DNA of 38,751 bases from Patescibacteria group bacterium (GTDB lineage Bacteria > Patescibacteriota > Patescibacteriia > 2-12-FULL-60-25): assembly GCA_029210915.1 (NCBI GenBank), contig JARGGJ010000013.1:1-38751 (forward strand), in the 5' to 3' direction. Numbering within the stretch: the stretch's first letter is position 1; every line of letters starts with the position of its first letter. The notes under the pieces were generated by a model that ran no database searches, was not told the origin of the DNA, and saw nothing but the letters and a program-made list of their open reading frames with translations. The translations under genes were made by a program, and so were the position numbers. Of the stretch, positions 22,251 through 30,787 are shown piece by piece.

Positions 22251-22260
22251 TGGGGGGGGA
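22251..22260 (+). promoter_or_regulatory. G8 ribosome-binding site
   Basis: A run of eight G followed by A, 2 nt before the ATG at 22263. The run stands in for a Shine-Dalgarno; its length could alter spacing if it slips. Confidence 0.5.
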
Positions 22261-22262
22261 CC

Positions 22263-23594
22263 ATGGAACACATTCAATTTCCCGATGGAGCAATCTTGAT
22301 CTTTCTTCGCCACGCCAACAGTAGATGGAATAAGTTAAGAAATGAATCCTACGAATCCGATTCATTTCCTCCGGTGCGAAGAGCCGGCAGCAGGGATTCA
22401 AGGCTTTCCGCTCAAGGGCGCGTAGAGGTATATCTTACCGGCGACCTATTAAAAAAGATGGTTGGTGGTCACGTGCTCAAAACGAGTAAAGTCATAGATT
22501 TTCTGGGCTTTTCAATGGCAGAGCGATCAAGGCAAACTGCCCATATCATGTTGGAAAGCTCAGGATTCTGTGTGGGCTGCACCTATGCATCCAATCTGTT
22601 GGACGAGCGCCGTCATTACAGCTTTAAAGAAGCTGCAATGCGAACATGCGACCAATTGGTTCCACACAAACCAAACGCAGAAATGCAATGTCGTCACGAT
22701 ACGCTGTTGCAATATATCTCTCTGAATGTCGCCTGTGAGGATGGTGAGAACATCTCTCCCACAAACAGCATCCGAGATGCGCTGATGATGGATCCCGTGT
22801 CTTGGTTCGACCAGTACATTAAGGAGACCAGCGCCGAGCTGATGTCGAATTTTCTGGAGTGCTTTATTGCAAAGTACAGGCGATTGGAAAAGAGCGAGCC
22901 CTCGCTTCCTCCCGACCAAATCAAGATTAGGTCGTTGGCTTATGCTTTAAGTAGCAATTTGGCGATTTATGCACCAAGCATAGCAAACTGGGCCTGTAAT
23001 GAGATGCACTTACCGGTGCACATGCAACGCAAAACTCCAACCGGCGAAAACATGCCGGAGGTGGTGGAGCGCTCAAAAAAGTATCTGGAATTCATGAGCA
23101 GTCTTGTAAATGATTCCGGTCTTGTTGCACCCTTGTTCGTTTCGGTGACCCACAGTTTGTCGCTACTTGCGATAAGACAAGTTATTGAAGGGTTTGATGA
23201 TGAACATCTGAATTCGATGCTAAAAAGTGATGGCCCGCCGTTCCCGCCAAATGTTGGCATGGTGATTTATCGCTCTCATTTTGGTAAGTTGGTTCGATCT
23301 GATTACATAACGAGCCCTTACCACCTTGCTCCGGAGCTAAAACCTCTAAGGCGCCGTCTTTACGTGACAGCGCAAACCGACGTAAAACGGGTTTATGCAG
23401 TAGCCGATGCTGTAAATGCCAAGTCTTACCTAGAGCCTTTGCGGATAGGGCAAGATACGGTGCAGGTTTACGGGTTCAGCGAAAGACGCGCTGTGCTCGA
23501 AAGACCAAGCGAAAGGCCAAGCGAAAAGCCAAGCGGTGGGCCGGGAATCGCCTCAGCACGTTTCCCAAAACGGCTTATCAAATCCGCCTCCTAG
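22263..23594 (+). CDS. Histidine phosphatase (phosphoglycerate-mutase-like) protein with a large insertion
   Basis: A 443-residue protein, about twice the usual length of this superfamily. The core signature residues are in order: R16-H17 in IFLRHANSR, the second arginine in MAERSRQTA (about residues 85-93), LDERRHYSFKEA (about 117-128, acid candidate) and the second histidine in SVTHSLSLL (about 293-301). Between the second arginine and second histidine lies roughly 170 residues of helical sequence instead of the usual short insert. After the core comes a roughly 110-residue tail ending in a 12-nt DNA repeat that encodes R-P-S-E, R-P-S-E, K-P-S-G. A phosphate-ester substrate is expected but cannot be named. 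It is flanked by its own promoter and terminators. Confidence 0.75.
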   Translation: MEHIQFPDGAILIFLRHANSRWNKLRNESYESDSFPPVRRAGSRDSRLSAQGRVEVYLTGDLLKKMVGGHVLKTSKVIDFLGFSMAERSRQTAHIMLESSGFCVGCTYASNLLDERRHYSFKEAAMRTCDQLVPHKPNAEMQCRHDTLLQYISLNVACEDGENISPTNSIRDALMMDPVSWFDQYIKETSAELMSNFLECFIAKYRRLEKSEPSLPPDQIKIRSLAYALSSNLAIYAPSIANWACNEMHLPVHMQRKTPTGENMPEVVERSKKYLEFMSSLVNDSGLVAPLFVSVTHSLSLLAIRQVIEGFDDEHLNSMLKSDGPPFPPNVGMVIYRSHFGKLVRSDYITSPYHLAPELKPLRRRLYVTAQTDVKRVYAVADAVNAKSYLEPLRIGQDTVQVYGFSERRAVLERPSERPSEKPSGGPGIASARFPKRLIKSAS

Positions 23595-23610
23595 TACTTC
23601 GTTTAAGGAT

Positions 23611-23667
23611 CCCGACCCGCAATCTTGCGGTCGGTAATTTCTCAGTCCTCTTACGAGGGCTTTTTAA
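23611..23667 (+). terminator. Double hairpin terminator after the histidine-phosphatase-like gene
   Basis: The first hairpin CCGACCCGCAA/TTGCGGTCGG (23611-23634) is followed by a second, AGTCCTC-4 nt-GAGGGCT with TTTTT (23644-23665). The second is the rho-independent type. Confidence 0.75.
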
Positions 23668-23678
23668 TTTAGTAAAAA

Positions 23679-23707
23679 TTGCAAAACCAAGCACAAAACT
23701 GTAACAT
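23679..23707 (+). promoter_or_regulatory. Promoter of pepF; implies a leaderless mRNA
   Basis: TTGCAA (23679-23684), 17-nt spacer and TAACAT (23702-23707), identical in both hexamers and spacing to the lysS promoter. The -10 ends 9 nt before the ATG at 23717. Confidence 0.6.
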
Positions 23708-23716
23708 CAACGCATT

Positions 23717-25498
23717 ATGGATTTAGAATCACAAAACCTTCCCAAATGGGATTTAACAGATTTTTTCACAGGTATCGACGACCCAAACATCGCCGCGCAA
23801 ATTCAAGATGTACATCAAAAAGCGGAAGCATTTGCAAATAAATTTCGTGATAAAATCAACAATTCAAATATCTCATTGGCTGTTTTTTTGGAGGCTTTAA
23901 CTAGCTATAACGATATACTGGAACAGATAACAAAAATCGGCGCGTTCGCTCATCTAAACTACTCAGCGGATACATCAGATCCAAAAAACGGCGCCTTCCT
24001 CCAAAAGATTCAATCCGAATACGAAAAATTAATGCAGACTTTGTTATTTTTCGATATCCAAATTCTCGAACTGCCACAAGAAAAACTGGAAGCTCTAATC
24101 AAAAATCCCGAGCTGAAAAAGTTTAGCCATTACTTAAGAATCCTAAAAGATTATAAACCTCATCAATTATCCGAACCCGAAGAAAAAATCATGACCGCAA
24201 AATCTCTTACCGGCGGCCAAGCTTTTTGCAGATTATTTGAACAAGAAATGGCGGCTAAAGTTTTTAAGATAGATGGAGACGATAAAGATTTTTCCGAGGC
24301 CGAGATTTTAAGCATCTTATATGACAGCGATCGAGATAAAAGGAAAAACGCGGCATCCGCCGTTACCACCGGTTTAAAAGAAGAAATCCGTCGCTTGGCT
24401 TTTATTACAAATACTCTGTTACAAGAGAAAAAGATCAACGACAGATTTCGCAATTTTTCCAGCCCCGAAGCCGAGCGTCATCTTGATAACCAAATATCGC
24501 AATCAACTGTCGATCAATTAAGCAACACTGTAAAAAACAACTATTTTATTGTTCAGGATTTTTACCATCACAAGCGCGATCTATTGGGTTATGAAGAACT
24601 TTTTGATTACGATCGCTACGCGCCAATCGAAGACAAAACTCCAAAATATACTTACGAACAAGCACAGGAAATCGTCATTTCATCTTTTAAAAATTTTGAT
24701 CCTAAATTCGCAGAAATCGCTAAAGAGTTTATAGATAAAAACTGGATTGATATCGGCTCTCGCGCCGGTAAACAGGCCGGTGCATTTTGTTCATTCATCA
24801 CACCAAATCACCATCCACTCATTTTACTCAACTATCAAGGCACAGCACGTGATGTGATGACAATGGCTCACGAACTTGGCCACGGCATTCACGCCTATTT
24901 GGCACGCAAGCAAAACTACCTCCAATTCCATGCACCGCTTACCGTTTGCGAAACAGCCAGCATCTTCTGCGAGATGCTCGTCTTTGAATCATTAAAAGAA
25001 AAATTGCAAGATGATCCTAAGGCGTTAAAAACTCTCTACATCAGCAAGATCGAAGAAATCTTCGCCAGTGTTTTTAGGCAGATGGCAATGTATCACTTTG
25101 AGAAAAATCTCCATGCCGCACATGCCAAAAAGGGGGAGATTTTAGTGGAGGAAATTAACGCAATTTGGCGCGAAACTCAAACCGAGATGTTTGGCGATAG
25201 TGTAACCTTAACCAAAGGTTATGATTATTGGTGGAGCTATATCCCGCATTTCATCAACACTCCATTTTACGTTTACGCATATTCCTTTGGCGAATTACTC
25301 AGCTTATCTGTCTATAATCTCTACAAGCAAAAAGGGGATAGCATCAAACAAACTTACTTTGATTTCCTGGAAGCCGGCGGCTCCAAATCTCCAAATGATT
25401 TAGTAAAAGGCTTTGATATGGATTTGGACGATCCCAAGTTTTGGGAGGTGGGAATGGGGCTGATTAGAAACTTAATTAAAGAGATGAAAAAATTGTAA
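23717..25498 (+). CDS. pepF: Oligoendopeptidase F (M3 family metallopeptidase)
   Basis: A 593-residue cytosolic zinc peptidase of the M3/PepF family, with the usual length. The zinc-binding motif H-E-x-x-H is in MTMAHELGHGIHAYLA near residues 384-389, and the third ligand is in CETASIFCEML about 25 residues later. The upstream block GSRAGKQAGAFCS and the C-terminal block YAYSFGELLSLSVYNLY are family hallmarks. It degrades short oligopeptides to smaller pieces, useful for an organism living on imported peptides. The start is the ATG 9 nt after a TTGCAA-17-TAACAT promoter. It ends in a bidirectional terminator shared with the convergent ADP-ribosylglycohydrolase. Confidence 0.95.
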   Translation: MDLESQNLPKWDLTDFFTGIDDPNIAAQIQDVHQKAEAFANKFRDKINNSNISLAVFLEALTSYNDILEQITKIGAFAHLNYSADTSDPKNGAFLQKIQSEYEKLMQTLLFFDIQILELPQEKLEALIKNPELKKFSHYLRILKDYKPHQLSEPEEKIMTAKSLTGGQAFCRLFEQEMAAKVFKIDGDDKDFSEAEILSILYDSDRDKRKNAASAVTTGLKEEIRRLAFITNTLLQEKKINDRFRNFSSPEAERHLDNQISQSTVDQLSNTVKNNYFIVQDFYHHKRDLLGYEELFDYDRYAPIEDKTPKYTYEQAQEIVISSFKNFDPKFAEIAKEFIDKNWIDIGSRAGKQAGAFCSFITPNHHPLILLNYQGTARDVMTMAHELGHGIHAYLARKQNYLQFHAPLTVCETASIFCEMLVFESLKEKLQDDPKALKTLYISKIEEIFASVFRQMAMYHFEKNLHAAHAKKGEILVEEINAIWRETQTEMFGDSVTLTKGYDYWWSYIPHFINTPFYVYAYSFGELLSLSVYNLYKQKGDSIKQTYFDFLEAGGSKSPNDLVKGFDMDLDDPKFWEVGMGLIRNLIKEMKKL

Positions 25499-25500
25499 TT

Positions 25501-25532
25501 AAAAAAAACACCTCTTTAGCACAGGGGTGTTA
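25501..25532. terminator. Bidirectional terminator between pepF and the ADP-ribosylglycohydrolase
   Basis: Stem AACACCTC/GGGGTGTT, with an A run before and T-rich sequence after, serves both convergent genes. Both stop codons lie within 7 nt of it. Confidence 0.75.
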
Positions 25533-25536
25533 TTAT

Positions 25537-26457
25537 TTACTTTGAGTATTTTTTCATCAGAGCGGTGCCTAGACCTTTTAGGTATTTGGTACCTGTTTTT
25601 GTTTTACCACCCTCTAAATCAGCATACAAAAAGAGTGGAATTTTTTCATCTTGATAGCGCGCCGATGCTACGCCCCAAACAATCGCGGCAACCGAATCAG
25701 TATCTCCACCCATGTGAATCAGGGCTTGCATCATTTGCCAGAGGCTCTTTTCTTTTTTAATTAAGGTTACGCATGCATGTGCTGTCGTAATACCAACAGA
25801 GTATTGGCGTGTCTTAGTAACGGGTTTGGTTGACGGCCAATCACTGTTTAACAAATGAGCATAAAGGTCCATATCCTCTTTAGGCAAATGATCTGCACAA
25901 TATGCGGCCACACAACTTAGAGAATTACTATCGTACAAGCTGTAGTGCGACATAAGAGCAACAAGACGAGCAGAGAACAGACCTTCGGGCGTATTGTGCG
26001 TAATCGCAGCTTGAATAGTTGCTGCCTCGAGCACCATATCAACGCTTGGTAAAACGCCAATTGGAACTGCACGCATAGCGGCACCGTTTTTCGCTGAGTC
26101 CGGCTTGATGCGTGCTAGAAAATCTTTCCCATCGCTAACATGTTCCAGAAAATCTTGAAATCTTCGTGCGTAACCGTCGCGTTTTCCTCCACGGTTGAAC
26201 TCGTTAACATATGCATCGGCAAACTGGATTGGTCGAAACGGAAACTCGTAATCAATCAGCACTCTTGCATTAGCAACCGACATTTCCGTATCATCCGTGT
26301 AATTACCGGGCGGATGTTTGTGGCGTGGATGCATTGCATAGCATTCGCCGTTTAGAAGTTTTTGCTTGATGGCCGGGTCATCGGAATATTCACATGCCGC
26401 GGCATAAGCATCGGCTATACCAATATAAACCAGCATATTTGGATTTGGATGGATCAT
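25537..26457 (-). CDS. ADP-ribosylglycohydrolase family protein
   Basis: A 306-residue protein of the ADP-ribosyl-hydrolase (DraG/ARH) family. The two metal-binding motifs are readable: GNYTDDTEMS near residues 51-60 and GGDTDSVAAIVWG near 250-262, the latter just after M-Q-A-L-I-H-M. These acids bind the paired Mg or Mn ions that activate hydrolysis of ADP-ribose bonds on proteins or nucleotides. AAITHNTPEG also matches a family segment. The start MIHPNPNMLVYIGIADAYAAA is supported by AAGGG about 6-10 nt upstream and a TTGACA promoter 60 nt upstream. No ADP-ribosyltransferase is seen in the window, so the substrate is unknown. Confidence 0.92.
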   Translation of the reverse strand: MIHPNPNMLVYIGIADAYAAACEYSDDPAIKQKLLNGECYAMHPRHKHPPGNYTDDTEMSVANARVLIDYEFPFRPIQFADAYVNEFNRGGKRDGYARRFQDFLEHVSDGKDFLARIKPDSAKNGAAMRAVPIGVLPSVDMVLEAATIQAAITHNTPEGLFSARLVALMSHYSLYDSNSLSCVAAYCADHLPKEDMDLYAHLLNSDWPSTKPVTKTRQYSVGITTAHACVTLIKKEKSLWQMMQALIHMGGDTDSVAAIVWGVASARYQDEKIPLFLYADLEGGKTKTGTKYLKGLGTALMKKYSK

Positions 26458-26493
26458 TTTTTACCCTTATTTGTGAAGTTGCGAGAATGCAGA

Positions 26494-26522
26494 AATTTAA
26501 CCTGTAAAAGCAAAAATGTCAA
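26494..26522 (-). promoter_or_regulatory. Promoter of the ADP-ribosylglycohydrolase gene
   Basis: On the minus strand, perfect TTGACA (26522-26517), 17-nt spacer and TAAATT (26499-26494). The leader is about 30 nt with an AAGGG near the ATG. It is divergent from, and only 9 nt away from, the promoter at 26532-26560. Confidence 0.65.
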
Positions 26523-26531
26523 GCATCATAC

Positions 26532-26560
26532 TTGAATAATTAGTAATATATTGCTACTAT
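26532..26560 (+). promoter_or_regulatory. Promoter of the C39 peptidase gene; implies a leaderless mRNA
   Basis: TTGAAT (26532-26537), 17-nt spacer and TACTAT (26555-26560) preceded by TGC. The -10 ends 9 nt before the ATG at 26570. Confidence 0.55.
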
Positions 26561-26569
26561 TCAACCAAT

Positions 26570-27472
26570 ATGAAGCGAAAAATCATCATTATTTTGGGCA
26601 TTTTGCTGCTCATGGCAGTCGGATTATATTTTGGCCGTCATTGGCTCAGAGACCAATGGACATTAATGAACCGTCCAAATCTACCTGCCGCAACCGGTTA
26701 TCAAGATAAAAACACAGAAAATCCTGACGATTCCATCAATGCCGATTTACCCGCCGGCCCTCCATCTCACATCGAGGGTGGTATCGCCAAAAGTGAAAGC
26801 TTCATCTTGGAATCCAGCCCGCAAACAAAAGATCCGGTCAAAGAGCCCGAAGCCCAAGATCCTCTCGCGGGAGATATCGAGATTCCGTCAGAGCTAAACC
26901 TCGATGTCCCTTGGATGAGCCAGGCTCCAAAATCAAATTGGGATTTCCCATATCAAGAGGCCTGCGAAGAAGCATCCATGATCATGGTCGATGCATTCTA
27001 CAGCAAACGCACCGGCAAAATCGCTGTCGCCGAGGCTGATGCGGAGATCCTAAAACTTGTTGATTATCAAAATAAAACACTTGGCGATTACAAAGACACA
27101 ACCGCCGAAGAAACCGCACAAATCATCCGCGATTATTATGGCTATACGGACGTCCGCGTTTTCCCAATATCAGATCCAAAAGATATTCAATCCGTCCTCG
27201 CTCGCGGTTACCCGGTCATCATGCCCTTCTCTGGTAAAGAGCTCGAAAATCCTAACTTCAGAAACGGTGGTCCGCTCTATCACATGCTCGTCGTAAAAGG
27301 TTACACGGACGATGGCCACTTCATAACCGGTGACCCGGGCACACGCCTCGGCCAAGATTTCATCTACACTTTTGAAAATCTTATGGAATCAGCTCACGAT
27401 TGGAACGGTGGAAACGTAACGGAAGGTAAAAAAGTAATGATCGTGATCCTCCCCAACAAATCCACAGATTAA
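26570..27472 (+). CDS. Membrane-anchored C39-like cysteine peptidase
   Basis: A 300-residue protein with an N-terminal TM anchor (IIIILGILLLMAVGLYFG, about residues 4-21). A Pro/Glu/Asp-rich linker runs to about 108, then comes a Peptidase_C39_2-type papain-fold domain. Likely catalytic residues are Cys in YQEACEEAS (about residue 131), His in LYHMLVVKGY (about 238) and Asp/Asn in ITGDPGTR (about 255). The domain opens with LDVPWMSQAP, a typical C39_2 start. It should act outside the membrane, possibly on peptides or wall-linked proteins; no peptide transporter accompanies it. It is the first of five same-strand genes whose products are all N-terminally anchored and outward-facing. Confidence 0.85.
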   Translation: MKRKIIIILGILLLMAVGLYFGRHWLRDQWTLMNRPNLPAATGYQDKNTENPDDSINADLPAGPPSHIEGGIAKSESFILESSPQTKDPVKEPEAQDPLAGDIEIPSELNLDVPWMSQAPKSNWDFPYQEACEEASMIMVDAFYSKRTGKIAVAEADAEILKLVDYQNKTLGDYKDTTAEETAQIIRDYYGYTDVRVFPISDPKDIQSVLARGYPVIMPFSGKELENPNFRNGGPLYHMLVVKGYTDDGHFITGDPGTRLGQDFIYTFENLMESAHDWNGGNVTEGKKVMIVILPNKSTD

Positions 27473-27527
27473 TGTTTGATAAAAATTTGAAAGTATTTGG
27501 TTTATATTTGGTAAATATTTACTCCGT

Positions 27528-28379
27528 ATGAATATCGCGCTAAAACGCACAATCGGATTAACACTGCTGATTCTTTTAGTTACAGCTGCAGTTTGGACGA
27601 TTGTTTACTTTGGCAACAAAACAGTAAAATCACAAAAAGAAATCGTTTCTGCAAATACACAGCAAATCTCGGAAACTCAAGAAGTTGCTCCTACATCCAC
27701 CGAGGTTAATAAACTCCAAATCAGTGTCCATGCCGGTGACTTTTTGCCAAATCCTTTCGCACTTCCGGCCACAACAACGTTCATGGAAGATCGTGATTGG
27801 GTAGTTGTTGATAACGGAGGTGCAACTATCGCATCAGGTACAATACCCGGCCTATTATCGTCATACTCGGCCTTTGGTGATGTTTATTGGTATAGCAAGC
27901 TCCCAACTTCTGAAGATGGTGAATTGCGTATCGCAGCATCAGATAATGGTCCACAGCTTATAGTTCCGGTGAAACTTCAAACAAAAACCCAAACCGTCGA
28001 ACTCTATTTCAGAAATCCAGTGCTAAGTAATTGTGGTACCGTGGAACCGGTTAAACGCACAATAATCTCAACCGGCGAAAATGATCTTTACTTCTACGAA
28101 TCCGCACTCCGCGAGCTTCTGAAAGGTCCAAGTAAAAACGAAGCGGAAAAGGGCTTGGTTACAATGATTCCCGAAGGCGTTAAAATCATCCGCGTAGGCA
28201 AAAACGAAAAGGGGAGATACATCGCGGATTTCACACAAAACCTACAAGACCCAAATCAAATCGATTGTTTCCATAACATCGCCAAAAACCAAATCCAAAA
28301 AACCCTCTCCACAGTCCCGCTCCCCGGCACAACCTTAGATGGAGTGATCTTGATCGAAGGAGAAGTGGTTGAAGACTAA
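27528..28379 (+). CDS. Membrane-anchored Gmad2/GerMN-domain protein, copy 1
   Basis: A 283-residue protein with an N-terminal TM anchor (IGLTLLILLVTAAVWTIVYFG, about residues 9-29). An Ig-like Gmad2-type domain follows (about 62-155), with PNPFALPATTTF, DWVVVDNGG and GELRIAASDN. A GerMN-type domain follows (about 158-280), with LRELLKGPSKNEAEKGLVTM, IPEGVKIIRVG and YIADFTQNLQ. In Bacillus these domains occur in spore-germination and wall-associated proteins. No other sporulation gene is seen here, so a general surface or envelope role is more likely. A paralogue follows directly (28457-29383), so the pair arose by tandem duplication. A spacer of 55 nt separates it from the C39 gene; no Shine-Dalgarno is seen. 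Confidence 0.85.
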   Translation: MNIALKRTIGLTLLILLVTAAVWTIVYFGNKTVKSQKEIVSANTQQISETQEVAPTSTEVNKLQISVHAGDFLPNPFALPATTTFMEDRDWVVVDNGGATIASGTIPGLLSSYSAFGDVYWYSKLPTSEDGELRIAASDNGPQLIVPVKLQTKTQTVELYFRNPVLSNCGTVEPVKRTIISTGENDLYFYESALRELLKGPSKNEAEKGLVTMIPEGVKIIRVGKNEKGRYIADFTQNLQDPNQIDCFHNIAKNQIQKTLSTVPLPGTTLDGVILIEGEVVED

Positions 28380-28456
28380 GTATTTTTAGGTCATTCACTT
28401 ATCCCTGTACACTGTTCACTTTACCATATTAACTAAGTACTAAGTCTGCAAAAGTT

Positions 28457-29383
28457 ATGAATAAATCCCATAAAATCGCCATAGTGGCCGGCTCGGCTTT
28501 AGTGCTTTTTGCCGTAATTGTTGTTGCCCGGTATCTGTATTCCGAGATTAACCGACTCAAAGTTGGGGAGCCTCTTGTTACAATAGAAAAGACAGCTACA
28601 ACTACAGCGACGGAAACAACAACTTCCACAGCTGAAGAGATTCTGATTGAGTCCACATCTACGGGCCCGGTGGAATTCAAGAGCCCCGACGATTGGACGA
28701 CTTTTGTTTTGCCCGAGGGTACACGCCTTTCCAATCCTTTCAATTTCTACGGAACAACAACGGCTTTCGAGAACAGCATCAGTTGGCGCTTGCTCGATGA
28801 AAACGGAGTACAAATCTCATTTGGTTTTACCCAAGTTAACAGCCCTGATATCGGCATACCAGGGCCATTCACGGTTGAAGCTTTTTTCGACACAGTCCCT
28901 GCAACCAAAAAAGGCAAACTGCAAATCTACGAAGCCTCGGCCGAGGACGGCGAACCTATTCATGTTGCCGAGGCGGATGTATCATTTCCAAACGAAACTC
29001 AAATCACAAAAGTCTTTTTTGGCAATACGGATAAAGCCACCGAGGGCGAAGAATGCGAAACAGTTTATCCTGTCGAACGTATGACGGTAAAAGGTGATGC
29101 GCTTCAGATTGCAATTCACGAATTATTAAAAGGCCCAAATCTCCTCGAGGCCAATTCGGGTTACTACACATCAATTCCCGAAAGCGTACCCCATCCCGAA
29201 ATCTTATACAAAGATGAGGGCACGCGCCTGGATTTCACCCAAGCACTCCAGAATCAAGTTGGCGGATCTTGCCGAGTTTTGCACATCAGAAAGCAGATTC
29301 AAGAAACATTTAAAGAAGCCTCTTCCGATGAATCTGTCACAATATCAATCGATGGCAGAACAGATGATATTTTGCAACCGTAG
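28457..29383 (+). CDS. Membrane-anchored Gmad2/GerMN-domain protein, copy 2
   Basis: A 308-residue paralogue of the preceding gene. The TM anchor is AIVAGSALVLFAVIVVARYLY (about residues 8-28), and a Thr/Glu-rich linker follows (about 38-75). The Ig-like Gmad2-type domain (about 76-190) shows LSNPFNFYGTTTAFENSISW and GKLQIYEASAEDGEP. The GerMN-type domain (about 195-305) shows IHELLKGPNLLEANSGYYTS, LDFTQALQ and IRKQIQETF. A Cys pair (EECETVYPVE and GGSCRVLH) matches one in copy 1 (NCGTVEPVK and IDCFHN), so a conserved disulfide is likely. It is outward-facing by topology and its function is unknown in non-sporulating bacteria. Confidence 0.84.
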   Translation: MNKSHKIAIVAGSALVLFAVIVVARYLYSEINRLKVGEPLVTIEKTATTTATETTTSTAEEILIESTSTGPVEFKSPDDWTTFVLPEGTRLSNPFNFYGTTTAFENSISWRLLDENGVQISFGFTQVNSPDIGIPGPFTVEAFFDTVPATKKGKLQIYEASAEDGEPIHVAEADVSFPNETQITKVFFGNTDKATEGEECETVYPVERMTVKGDALQIAIHELLKGPNLLEANSGYYTSIPESVPHPEILYKDEGTRLDFTQALQNQVGGSCRVLHIRKQIQETFKEASSDESVTISIDGRTDDILQP

Positions 29384-29389
29384 AACACT

Positions 29390-29506
29390 GTCTGAACCTT
29401 GATTTACTTGATTAAAGGATTTGCACGATTATTATTTTATTTTCTGTTATTAGTGTACATAAAAAAATCATGTTAATCCCTAAATCCTACGAATCAAGGT
29501 TCAGAC
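29390..29506. repeat. TCTGAACCTTGATT inverted-repeat element, copy 3
   Basis: Ends GTCTGAACCTTGATT and AATCAAGGTTCAGAC are exact inverted arms, with inner words CTTGATTAAAGGATTTG and AATCCCTAAATCCTACG. It begins 6 nt after the second GerMN gene and ends 31 nt before the CapA gene. Confidence 0.85.
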
Positions 29507-29537
29507 AAAAAGGTAAATCCCGGTTCAAACATTAATT

Positions 29538-30713
29538 ATGAAAAAATATTGGATCATCATTTTAACAAGCTTTGTAATGCTTCTGTGTTCAGCGGCTGTT
29601 TTTTCGTTGGTTGTTTTTGGTTCACCTCGCGCTCAGTCTGATATGCAAACGGATCAAGCGATATCCATAACCATTCCCGAAACTATCGTTAAAAGCGAAA
29701 CCATTGCACAATCTCCACAAAAAGAAACGCCGGTAGTAGTGGAAGCGATAGATCCTGTGATGATTGATCCGCCAATAGACGTCATAGAAAATAACCAAGA
29801 AGATGTGAGTTTATTGTTTCTAGGTGATACGATGTTGGGCAGATATGTTGAAACCCGCAGTCAAAGAGCAAGAGACACGGCCTACACTTTCCGAAAGATG
29901 GTTAATGATGAAAATAATTTCTTCGCAAATTATGATGCTGTCATAGCTAACCTCGAAGGTCCAGTAACAGCAAAAATCGCAGCACCCGATAAAGGCGAGG
30001 TTGATTTTGCTTTTGATCCCGCAATCGCGCCCATGCTGAAACAGATCGGCGTAACCGCCGTTTCACAAGCTAATAATCACACGCTCGATCAAGGCCGTGC
30101 CGGCGCCGATGAATCGCGTAAGCTGTTAACCGAAGCCGGTGTTAAAGTCTTCGGCGATCAAGTCCGCGATGACGCCGAGTCATCTCTAACTGTTATCGAA
30201 ACAAATGGCCAAAAAGTCGCCTTACTGGGTTTCAACATCACCGACAACCCTTTAAATTATACAGATGCCGAGGCCTCTCTAAAATCCGCCTACGAGCAAG
30301 CGCGTTACGTGGTTGTCTATATTCATTGGGGAGCCGAGTATCAATCCAAACCCAACATGACGCAAATCGGGCTGGCTCACTGGTTTATCGATAACGGAGT
30401 CGATGCGGTCATTGGCGGGCACCCGCACTGGATGCAATCAGTCGAAGTCTACAATAACCGCCCCATCATCTATTCACTCGGCAACTTCATCTTCGATCAA
30501 GACTGGTCGGTCGAGACAAACTACGGTCTTGTGGCAGGCCTATCTTTAAATCCTGATGGTACAGATGTACACCTTTTTCCAGTTCAAATAATCAAAAGCC
30601 AACCGCAAATCCTCGAAGGCGCAGATCGCCAAACGCGGTTGGATCGCCTGGCAAATATTTCCCACGAAAGCCTAAAGGAGCAAATTAAGTCAGGTACTAT
30701 CAAACTTTATTAA
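29538..30713 (+). CDS. CapA-family (poly-gamma-glutamate synthesis type) protein
   Basis: A 391-residue protein with an N-terminal anchor (IIILTSFVMLLCSAAVFSLVVFG, about residues 6-28), a linker, and a CapA-type metallophosphatase-like domain (about 90-350). Motifs are LFLGDTMLGRYVE (about 90-102), AVIANLEGPVT, SQANNHTLDQGRAG (about 175-188), VYIHWGAEYQ (about 259-268), VIGGHPHWMQ (about 290-299) and YSLGNFIFDQ. In the family, CapA takes part in poly-gamma-glutamate capsule synthesis or export. No capB or capC is visible, so the role here may be a different surface-polymer or phosphatase function. It follows a TGAACCTTGA repeat and shares orientation with the GerMN pair. Confidence 0.9.
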   Translation: MKKYWIIILTSFVMLLCSAAVFSLVVFGSPRAQSDMQTDQAISITIPETIVKSETIAQSPQKETPVVVEAIDPVMIDPPIDVIENNQEDVSLLFLGDTMLGRYVETRSQRARDTAYTFRKMVNDENNFFANYDAVIANLEGPVTAKIAAPDKGEVDFAFDPAIAPMLKQIGVTAVSQANNHTLDQGRAGADESRKLLTEAGVKVFGDQVRDDAESSLTVIETNGQKVALLGFNITDNPLNYTDAEASLKSAYEQARYVVVYIHWGAEYQSKPNMTQIGLAHWFIDNGVDAVIGGHPHWMQSVEVYNNRPIIYSLGNFIFDQDWSVETNYGLVAGLSLNPDGTDVHLFPVQIIKSQPQILEGADRQTRLDRLANISHESLKEQIKSGTIKLY

Positions 30714-30773
30714 CTCTTGCTATTTGCTATTTGTCATTAGTTTCTGTTTCTGGTGTTATACTTGCAAATCCTG

Positions 30774-30779
30774 TAAAAT
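30774..30779 (+). promoter_or_regulatory. -10 box of the 491-residue surface protein gene; leaderless
   Basis: TAAAAT preceded by TG, ending 8 nt before the ATG at 30788. The -35 is weak. Confidence 0.45.
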
Positions 30780-30787
30780 AACACTGT

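Noticed and set aside
27528-29383. Sporulation/germination operon
   Set aside because: GerMN domains alone do not show sporulation. No other spore gene is in the window and the context is generic surface proteins.
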